In this document: in pieces, positions 57,963-64,000 of the stretch
Position numbering within the stretch: position 1 is the stretch's first letter
Layout of the letters: every line of letters starts with the position of its first letter
From: Prochlorococcus sp. AG-409-F19
GTDB taxonomy: Bacteria > Cyanobacteriota > Cyanobacteriia > PCC-6307 > Cyanobiaceae
DNA length: 64,000 nucleotides
Assembly: GCA_003215795.1 (NCBI GenBank)
Contig: QCJV01000001.1
Coordinates: 84,548 to 148,547 of the forward strand
Direction of reading: 5' to 3'
Program-made: the position numbers and the translations under genes
Notes under the pieces: model-generated
The model's database searches: none
What the model saw: the letters and a program-made list of their open reading frames with translations, nothing else
What the model was told of the DNA's origin: nothing

Positions 57963-58896
57963 GACAAACCTCCAAAGAAGAATCTTCAACAGCTAAGCAC
58001 TGACTTGAAGATGAGAAAGTTGGTGGTGTCCTACAACTAAGAGCTGCCAAGGAAGCAACTAACAAAGATGCAAAAAGCTGGTGAAATACTCTTACAAAAG
58101 GTTCATCTAAAGAAAGGTGAACGGAAAGTAATCCAAGACTAATTTGCATTATTAAAAAAAACAAAAGGGACAAAAGCAATGGCCATTGAGATCGAAACCA
58201 ACCACCCAACAGAAGGGAGGTCCCTACAAAAATGACGATACTGAAAGCAATAGGGATTGACGAAACCTTGTGAGAAGCAAGCCAATAGCAATCAGCTCCA
58301 TTGGCGATACATTTTTGTGCGGACCAAGTTGTTGCCATACGACTTCCCAATAAACTTTGGGAAATAATTAATAAAAGTGAACCTCCGCTACAAAACTTCC
58401 ACCAGAAAGGAGAATTAGTTCCATTAGATAAAAGTAACCTCTGAGATAAACCACTCATGAGAGCTACAAGAGTTAACGCCAAAAACAAATGTCCAATTAC
58501 AACCGTTGAGGGTAAAAGGTTGATAACAGTTAAAGCTCCAAGAACCCCTTGGAAAACAACTAAAAGAAGAATGATCAAGTTCATCCATGGCAACCATCTA
58601 GGCAAAACAGATCTATAAATTAAAGAAAAAATTAATTGAAGAGTAATTGCTATCCCAATAAAAAAAGCATCTAATCGATGAAACCACTCAAGAAAAACCT
58701 TTGCATTCATTTCCCCTAAAGGAAAAAATGACCCAAAACAAAGGGGCCAATCAGGGCAAGCCAGGCCTGCCTCCATAACTCGAGTAGCTCCTCCAATGAC
58801 AACTAAAGCTATGAGAGCTACCACAATATGAGCAGCCAACTTCCCAAGACGTCTCCTAATCAAATCTGGCGCTAAAATAGGAGTACTAAAAACCAA
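57955..58896 (-). CDS. ctaA: Heme A synthase (CtaA/Cox15)
   Basis: Oxidises the C8 methyl of heme O to the formyl of heme A, needed by the aa3-type oxidase encoded in the other direction. 313 residues and about eight helices in two repeats. The first repeat has [21 protein letters not shown] (paired Cys) and [21 protein letters not shown]-like heme-binding His (EWFHR). The second repeat has a Cys pair too ([10 protein letters not shown]). It overlaps ctaB by 8 nt. It is divergent from ctaC, with a 256-bp shared control region. Confidence 0.95.
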   Translation of the reverse strand: MVFSTPILAPDLIRRRLGKLAAHIVVALIALVVIGGATRVMEAGLACPDWPLCFGSFFPLGEMNAKVFLEWFHRLDAFFIGIAITLQLIFSLIYRSVLPRWLPWMNLIILLLVVFQGVLGALTVINLLPSTVVIGHLFLALTLVALMSGLSQRLLLSNGTNSPFWWKFCSGGSLLLIISQSLLGSRMATTWSAQKCIANGADCYWLASHKVSSIPIAFSIVIFVGTSLLLGGWFRSQWPLLLSLLFFLIMQISLGLLSVHLSLDEPFVRVFHQLFASLLVASLAALSCRTPPTFSSSSQCLAVEDSSLEVCHG

Positions 58897-59152
58897 TCTA
58901 AGGGAGGCAATTCATGTATAGCAAGCTAGCTGTTCAGAAAATAACGGCACGTTATGTTTTCATACTTCAACTAAAAACATACTCTTAAAATCTCTCATTC
59001 CTGACAGAACATACTTTCCCTAGCCTTCTAAAGAATCAAAACCCCTTGAAAAGGAAGAAATTCTATCGAATTCATCTTGAACAGATAATTCGTTAATGCG
59101 AAAAAGAGTGATCCTATATAAGTTAGATAAAGATTAAATATGGAGTTTCATA
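58897..59152. other. 256-bp divergent control region between ctaA and ctaC
   Basis: No gene is visible. TATATAAGTTAGATAA-like A+T-rich sequence near 59115-59140 could be the ctaC -10 region. No strong hairpin or palindrome was found. Confidence 0.4.
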
Positions 59153-59977
59153 TTGCTGCAAAAAACAGCTATATACACGATTTCTATAAGTCTCCTTGTA
59201 ATTATTGGGGGGATATGGGCTGAAGACAATTTAAATCTATTACCTGTTATTGCAAGCTCAAATGCACCAATATACGACGAATTGTTCAAGGTGCTTTTTG
59301 TTATTGGAATAATACTCTTTGTTGGGATAACAGGACTTATTATTTATAGCCTGATTCGTTTTAGAAAAAAGCCAGGGCAACTTGGAGATGGGATGGCGAT
59401 CGAGGATAACCTTCCTCTTGAAATTTTCTGGACAGCCGTACCAGCAATAGTTGTTCTATTTGTTGGCCTTTATAGCTATGACATATATGAACGAATGGGG
59501 GGGATGCAATCACTATCTAGTAACTCACATGATCACCAATCTATGAATTCGGAGGGGAGAGTCTGGGGCGGTATTGGCTTGACATCTCAAAAGGCAACTG
59601 GGGGAAACTCCTTACCAAAGATTGATGTTGATGTAACAGCTTTGCAATTTGCATTCCTTTTTAATTATCCAGAAGGAGAAATTGTTTCTGGTGAACTCCA
59701 TGTACCTCGGGGCCAACCTGTCAGTCTCAAAATGGAATCAAAAGATGTTATTCATGCTTTTTGGGTTCCAGAATTTCGATTAAAGCAAGACATCATTCCT
59801 GGTCAGCCAACTGTAATAAACTTCACTCCCACTAAAACTGGCAGGTATCCAATAATATGTGCAGAACTTTGTGGTCCCTACCATGGGGGGATGCGTTCAA
59901 CTGTTGTTGTCGAAGAGCCAGAAGAATATCAAACATGGCTCAAAGAAAATTCTAAGCAACCAGAAATGGAACTATGA
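59153..59977 (+). CDS. ctaC: Cytochrome c oxidase subunit II
   Basis: Holds the CuA centre that takes electrons from cytochrome c or plastocyanin. 274 residues. An N-terminal signal/first helix (~1-24), a second helix (~42-65) and a third (~86-108) precede the cupredoxin domain. The CuA ligands are in CAELCGPYHGGM: Cys236, Cys240, His244 and Met247. Another His lies in DVIHAFWVPEFRLK near 202. The start is TTG at 59153; the ATG at 59139 is out of frame. ctaD follows with a 4-nt overlap. Confidence 0.95.
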   Translation: MLQKTAIYTISISLLVIIGGIWAEDNLNLLPVIASSNAPIYDELFKVLFVIGIILFVGITGLIIYSLIRFRKKPGQLGDGMAIEDNLPLEIFWTAVPAIVVLFVGLYSYDIYERMGGMQSLSSNSHDHQSMNSEGRVWGGIGLTSQKATGGNSLPKIDVDVTALQFAFLFNYPEGEIVSGELHVPRGQPVSLKMESKDVIHAFWVPEFRLKQDIIPGQPTVINFTPTKTGRYPIICAELCGPYHGGMRSTVVVEEPEEYQTWLKENSKQPEMEL

Positions 59978-61623
59978 GTATTTCATTCCCCCCAACCACT
60001 GAAAACAATTCAAATAGTCTTCAGCCTACTGGTTGGTTGCGTTTTATAAGTTTTAGCCTAGACCACAAAGTCATTGGTCTTCAATATCTCGTCTGTGGTT
60101 TTATCTTTTATCTTATCGGAGGGATACTTGCAGGAGCCATAAGAATTGAATTACTAAGTCCTATTTCTGACTTTCTAGCAAGAGATGTATATAACCAAGT
60201 TCTTACTCTTCATGGAACTATAATGATTTTCTTGTGGATTGTCCCAGTTGTAAATGGAGCCTTTGGAAATTATCTAATACCTTTTTATGTAGGAGCTCGT
60301 GATATGGCTTTCCCACGTTTGAATGCTGTGGCATTTTGGATGATCCCACCGGCAGGGTTAATGCTAATTACTAGTTATTTTATTAATGGCGCAGCCCAAT
60401 CAGGATGGACAGCCTATCCACCCTTAAGCATAACAACCCCAGCAGCAGGTCAAATTGTTTGGATAGTGAGTGTCCTTCTATTAGGCGGTAGCTCTATATT
60501 TGGAGGTATCAATTTCATAGCTACGATTCTCAAGCTTCGTAGACCTGGCCTTAAATTAATGCAATTGCCCATGTATTGCTGGGCAATGCTTGGCACAAGC
60601 ATTCTAGTAGTTTTATCAACGCCTGTTTTAGCTGGAACCCTCATACTTTTAAGTTTTGACATTGTTGCCCATACAGGATTTTTTAATCCGGCTCTTGGTG
60701 GCAACGTAATTGTTTATCAACATCTTTTCTGGTTCTATTCTCATCCTGCTGTTTACATAATGGTCCTACCAGCTTTTGGGTTGGTCAGTGAAATACTTCC
60801 TGTTCATTCTCGCAAGCCATTATTTGGATATACAACCATGGTCTATTCAATAATGGGGATTGTGGTTTTAGGCCTCATTGTTTGGGCTCATCATATGTTT
60901 ACGAGTGGGACACCTCCTTGGATGAGACTCTTCTTCACTATTGCTACTTCCTTTATTGCTGTACCAACAGGTATCAAGTTTTTTAACTGGGTTGCAACTC
61001 TCTGGGGGGGGCGAATATCCATAAATAGTGCAATTCTATTCTCTTGTGGTTTTATAGTTAATTTTGTATTAGGAGGAATTACAGGTGTTGCTCTAGCTCA
61101 AGTACCTTTTGATATTCATGTACATGATACCTACTTTGTAGTGGCTCACTTCCACTACATAGTCTACGGAGGATCTGTTTTTGTAATATTCTCCTCTATC
61201 TACCATTGGTATCCAAAATTCACAGGCAAGATGCTTGATGAAAAGCTTGGGATAATTCATTTTGCACTTACCTTTATTGGTTTTAATCTTTGTTTCGCAC
61301 CTCAGCATTGGTTGGGACTTAATGGAATGCCAAGACGAGTCGCGGAATATGACCCGCAATTTACTTTAATCAATCAAATCAGTAGCGTCGGAGCACTACT
61401 AATGGCTCTCAGCACTCTTCCATTTCTTTGGAATATTATTTATAGCTTTTTAAAAGGAGAAACAGCTGGGAATAATCCATGGCACGCTCTTACGCCAGAA
61501 TGGTTAACAACCTCTCCTCCACCTGTTGAAAACTGGCCTGGAGAAGCTCCTCTTGTAATTAAGCCTTATGGATATGGAGAAAATCGATCAGATGAAGGTA
61601 ATCCTCCTCTCAATCAAGATTAA
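59974..61623 (+). CDS. ctaD: Cytochrome c oxidase subunit I
   Basis: Core subunit with heme a, heme a3 and CuB that reduces oxygen and pumps protons. 549 residues and 12 helices. The CuB/heme segment VYQHLFWFYSHPAVYIMVLPAFG (~246-268, with the HPAVY motif of the His-Tyr crosslink) and HHMFTSGTPPW (~307-317) are intact. The heme-binding HDTYFVVAHFHYIVYGG (~384-400) follows. It overlaps the ctaC stop by 4 nt and ctaE begins 6 bp after it. Confidence 0.97.
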   Translation: MSISFPPTTENNSNSLQPTGWLRFISFSLDHKVIGLQYLVCGFIFYLIGGILAGAIRIELLSPISDFLARDVYNQVLTLHGTIMIFLWIVPVVNGAFGNYLIPFYVGARDMAFPRLNAVAFWMIPPAGLMLITSYFINGAAQSGWTAYPPLSITTPAAGQIVWIVSVLLLGGSSIFGGINFIATILKLRRPGLKLMQLPMYCWAMLGTSILVVLSTPVLAGTLILLSFDIVAHTGFFNPALGGNVIVYQHLFWFYSHPAVYIMVLPAFGLVSEILPVHSRKPLFGYTTMVYSIMGIVVLGLIVWAHHMFTSGTPPWMRLFFTIATSFIAVPTGIKFFNWVATLWGGRISINSAILFSCGFIVNFVLGGITGVALAQVPFDIHVHDTYFVVAHFHYIVYGGSVFVIFSSIYHWYPKFTGKMLDEKLGIIHFALTFIGFNLCFAPQHWLGLNGMPRRVAEYDPQFTLINQISSVGALLMALSTLPFLWNIIYSFLKGETAGNNPWHALTPEWLTTSPPPVENWPGEAPLVIKPYGYGENRSDEGNPPLNQD

Positions 61624-61629
61624 AAGTTC

Positions 61630-62232
61630 ATGACAACAATTCCCTCACCAAAAGAAAAATCTGAAGAATTAGCTTCCAGTGATCACCACCACTCTGATCA
61701 CAGATTATTTGGGCTAATAACTTTTCTAGTCGCAGATGGAATGACCTTTGCTGGATTCTTTGCTGCTTACCTAACTTACAAAGCTGTCAATCCTTTACTC
61801 CCAGACGCAATATACGAACTTGAATTACCTCTTCCTACTCTAAACACTATTTTACTGCTTGTTAGTAGTGCAACTTTCCACAAAGCAGGCAAAGCATTAG
61901 AAGCAGCTAACTCGAAACAATGTCAAAAATGGCTACTTATAACAGCTGGTCTTGGTATTGCGTTTCTCATCAGTCAAATGATCGAGTATTTTACTTTACC
62001 GTTTGGTCTTACAGATAATCTTTACGCAAGCACTTTTTATGCCTTAACAGGCTTTCACGGACTTCATGTAACTTTAGGGTCCATAATGATACTAATTGTC
62101 TGGTGGCAAGCTCGCTCACCAGGCGGTCGAATAACAAATGCAAATAAGTTTCCTTTAGAAGCAGCAGAGATCTATTGGCACTTTGTTGATGGCATTTGGG
62201 TGGTTTTATTCATCATCCTTTATTTACTTTAG
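61630..62232 (+). CDS. ctaE: Cytochrome c oxidase subunit III
   Basis: Accessory membrane subunit of the oxidase. 200 residues, about five helices, shorter than the mitochondrial form, as usual in bacteria. Signatures are HRLFGLITFLVADGMTFAGFFAAYL (~24-48), YALTGFHGLHVTLGSIMILIVWWQARSPGG (~135-164) and EIYWHFVDGIWVVLFIILYLL (~181-200). It is the last gene of the ctaCDE operon. A short His-rich stretch (HHHSDHR) lies at ~19-26. Confidence 0.95.
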   Translation: MTTIPSPKEKSEELASSDHHHSDHRLFGLITFLVADGMTFAGFFAAYLTYKAVNPLLPDAIYELELPLPTLNTILLLVSSATFHKAGKALEAANSKQCQKWLLITAGLGIAFLISQMIEYFTLPFGLTDNLYASTFYALTGFHGLHVTLGSIMILIVWWQARSPGGRITNANKFPLEAAEIYWHFVDGIWVVLFIILYLL

Positions 62233-62329
62233 TCTTGAATTCTTGATACCAAAAAAAGAAAGTTTGAAGTGTTTCTTGCCACATTTGCAGTTATTCGTCA
62301 GAATTAATAGAAATTAATAGATCTATTAA

Positions 62330-62704
62330 ATGCTGGTAGGCCAAGAACTACTCAACAAAGCCAGATCATTAAGCAAATGCTCTGAGGATGAGATCGCTAA
62401 AGGATGCGGATATGTAGGACCCAGTGGAAGGGTCTTGCGTAAAAGCTTTTACAGGGCACTAGTCCAAGCTAAAGGAATCAAGCTGCGTTCCAATGGGCCT
62501 GGGAGGCCAGGGAACAGATCTTCAAGAGGACGCCAGGCTGAGTTCAGGACAAAAGTCCATGGAAATGGCAACCTTCTAATTGGGCATGCCTACACAAAGA
62601 AACTTGGTCTAGAACCAGGTCAAGAATTTAGAATCGATGTTCGGAAAGATTCTGGAGCCATATGCTTACTTCCCTTAAGTGGGAAGAGTCTTGAACTAAA
62701 TTAG
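62330..62704 (+). CDS. cyAbrB-type transcriptional regulator
   Basis: DNA-binding protein of the cyanobacterial AbrB family, which controls carbon/nitrogen balance and other programmes. 124 residues. The N-terminal domain (~1-60) is cyanobacteria-specific: LNKARSLSKCSEDEIAKGCGYVGPSGRVLRKSFYRAL. The C-terminal AbrB-like beta domain (~70-116) contains RTKVHGNGNLLIGHAYTKKLGLEPGQEFRIDV. Length is typical. It is about 100 bp after ctaE and convergent with ribE, so it may be independent. Confidence 0.9.
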   Translation: MLVGQELLNKARSLSKCSEDEIAKGCGYVGPSGRVLRKSFYRALVQAKGIKLRSNGPGRPGNRSSRGRQAEFRTKVHGNGNLLIGHAYTKKLGLEPGQEFRIDVRKDSGAICLLPLSGKSLELN

Positions 62705-62757
62705 TTGATAGTCCTTAAATATTGAAAAAGCTAGGACTTGTTCTTGCATTTACATAA

Positions 62758-63414
62758 CTAAGAAAATCCATTATTTGCAAGCCAAGCTAAGGATAAATCT
62801 GTTGATTTTTCTTTCTTAGACTCATTAGCCATTTTTCTCAAAAGATTCTCCGCATATTTAGCCATTAAATCAGCTTCTAAATTTATTCTTTCGCCTATTT
62901 TTAGATATCTTAGTGCGGTGTTTGACCATGTATGAGGTACAACAGCTATAGAGAAAGTGTCTCCATCTTGAGTGCTTTCTGAGACTGTAAGACTGATACC
63001 ATTTAAAGCAATGCTCGCTTTTTCACAAGTATATTTAGCAAATGCAATATCTTCCCAACAGATTTTTATATTCCAGGACTTATTTAAAGATTCAATTGAA
63101 TGTATTTTTCCTAAACCATCAACATGCCCACTGACCAGATGGCCACCAAGACGGTCACAGAGCCTTAATGCAGGTTCCAAGTTAACAAATCTCTTTTCAT
63201 AAGCCTTCTCCCCCAAAGAAGTTCTTCTTAAGGTCTCTTCACTTATATCAGCTAAGAATGCATTCTTTCTTATTGCAGATACTGTTAAACAAACCCCATC
63301 CACCGAAATACTCTCGCCAAGCGTCAAAGGGAAAAAAGAAGTTGGAGGCTCAACTAATACACCCTCTCTATGAAGATGAATAGTTCCTACACCTTTAATA
63401 AGACCTGTAAACAT
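62758..63414 (-). CDS. ribE: Riboflavin synthase, alpha chain
   Basis: Combines two lumazine molecules to give riboflavin. 218 residues formed of two similar beta-barrel domains. Domain 1 starts MFTGLIKGVGTIH and holds SISVDGVCLTVS; domain 2 has GGHLVSGHVDGLGKIHS and SIALNGISLTVSES. The C-terminus has a Lys-rich tail, slightly longer than usual. It is convergent with the cyAbrB gene and divergent from the aldo/keto reductase by ~110 bp. Confidence 0.95.
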   Translation of the reverse strand: MFTGLIKGVGTIHLHREGVLVEPPTSFFPLTLGESISVDGVCLTVSAIRKNAFLADISEETLRRTSLGEKAYEKRFVNLEPALRLCDRLGGHLVSGHVDGLGKIHSIESLNKSWNIKICWEDIAFAKYTCEKASIALNGISLTVSESTQDGDTFSIAVVPHTWSNTALRYLKIGERINLEADLMAKYAENLLRKMANESKKEKSTDLSLAWLANNGFS

Positions 63415-63527
63415 TTAAAGAAACCTAAAAAACTCCTTAGTCCTAACCTGTTCCAAGATCTTACTTAAACAATGGATTCTTATGATAAAAATAAAGCTTC
63501 GTTTATTTAATATCTCATAAAGAAGTA

Positions 63528-64000
63528 ATGAACATAAAACGAAATCAATTTGGGATGGGGCCCGATGTAAGCCTCTTCACATTGGGCACCATGAGAGCAA
63601 CTGGATCTACAGAACAGATGTATTCAGTTGTTAAAGAAGCATGCTTGACGGGAATCAACCATATTGAGACAGCTCCTGCATATGGGAAAGCAGAGAATCT
63701 GCTAGGCACTGCAATGAGAAAACTGAACTCCGAAGGAGTTCGACCAGAAGGTGGATGGGTAATAACTAGTAAAATTCTTCCTGGAACAACTGTGAACAAA
63801 GGGAAGAGGCAACTGCAAGAAATTCTTACAACGCTAGGAATATCAAAGATTCATAATCTTGCAATCCATGGCTTAAATCTTGAGGAACACCTGAACTGGG
63901 CACTTAATGGTGAAGGATCTAAATTAATAAAGTGGGCAGAGCAAGAAAGATTAATTGGGCAAGTAGGGTTTAGTTCCCATGGAAGTTTCGAATTAATAAA
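63528..64000 (+). CDS. Aldo/keto reductase (partial, runs off the window)
   Basis: NADPH-dependent aldehyde/ketone reductase with a TIM barrel. The ATG at 63528 gives MNIKRNQFGMGPDVSLFTLG. Typical features are LGTMRATG, GINHIETAPAYGKAENLLGTAM (catalytic Asp/Tyr pair: His-Ile-Glu-Thr-Ala-Pro-Ala-Tyr, with Asp replaced by Glu) and WVITSKILPG (Lys). The catalytic Asp of this family usually precedes Thr-Ala; here it reads Glu. The last ~half is missing because the window ends. The substrate is unknown. Confidence 0.85.
   Translation, partial: MNIKRNQFGMGPDVSLFTLGTMRATGSTEQMYSVVKEACLTGINHIETAPAYGKAENLLGTAMRKLNSEGVRPEGGWVITSKILPGTTVNKGKRQLQEILTTLGISKIHNLAIHGLNLEEHLNWALNGEGSKLIKWAEQERLIGQVGFSSHGSFELI

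Overview
The window looks like a chromosomal segment of a marine picocyanobacterium, most probably Prochlorococcus, perhaps a low-light-adapted type. Three things point there. It carries oxygenic photosynthesis genes (psb27, psaF, psaJ, petC, petA, a high-light-inducible protein). It has cyanobacteria-specific families (DUF2854, DUF3153, DUF3067, cyAbrB). It is A+T-rich and densely packed, with short spacers. The genus call is inference: no rRNA or pigment-antenna gene is present to settle it. I see no prophage, integrase, transposase, insertion sequence or CRISPR array.

Layout. 1-15.1 kb: the 3' tail of an unidentified gene, a small HTH protein, proS, psb27, purA, a PfkB kinase, cutA, cobK, ssb, a DUF2854 gene, argB, a DUF3153 protein, priA, then a structured intergenic region before the principal sigma factor rpoD and hemC. 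15.1-26.4 kb: ppa, an M32 carboxypeptidase, yjbQ, a pterin dehydratase, a His-rich COG0523 GTPase overlapping an iron-type ABC permease, larC, two unknown proteins, xth, and hemL behind a long leader. 26.4-35.9 kb: an SPFH protein, yajQ, a SLOG-like protein, a P-loop/DRTGG protein, an SDR, map, rplS, tRNA-Trp, a small basic protein, tRNA-Asp, gltX and a frameshifted Na+/H+ antiporter. 35.9-45.9 kb: hli, tsaD, psaF-psaJ, gmk, an NFACT protein, a small membrane protein, tatC, a DUF3067 gene, petC-petA, lgt, cobM and a RodZ-like protein. 45.9-64 kb: ppx, a UbiA prenyltransferase, an S66 peptidase, ispD, fabG, a GT87-like membrane protein, groL, an ABC-2 exporter pair, ctaB-ctaA divergent from ctaCDE, cyAbrB, ribE, and a truncated aldo/keto reductase.

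How the genes fit together. Most are housekeeping genes for translation, DNA metabolism, tetrapyrrole and cobalamin synthesis (hemC, hemL, cobK, cobM), photosynthetic electron transfer (petCA, psaFJ, psb27), and a complete aa3-type oxidase locus with its heme A pathway. ctaA, ctaB, the two ABC-2 genes and an unknown gene form a minus-strand run facing ctaCDE.

The least ordinary signals are mostly non-coding or small. They are a one-base frameshift in the antiporter gene, a rod-like RNA candidate upstream of rpoD, and a structured leader with a perfect TATAAT box upstream of hemL. There are also two mutually exclusive pairings over the psaF ribosome-binding site, an 11-bp hairpin between psaF and psaJ, and a perfect 15-bp hairpin shared by psaJ and gmk. 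Finally, a 21-bp tandem duplication builds the ArgB N-terminus, and there is a possible leader peptide before rplS. I found no strong candidate for a wholly new multi-gene system. The YajQ/SLOG/DRTGG neighbourhood and the oxidase-linked ABC exporter are the nearest things to one.
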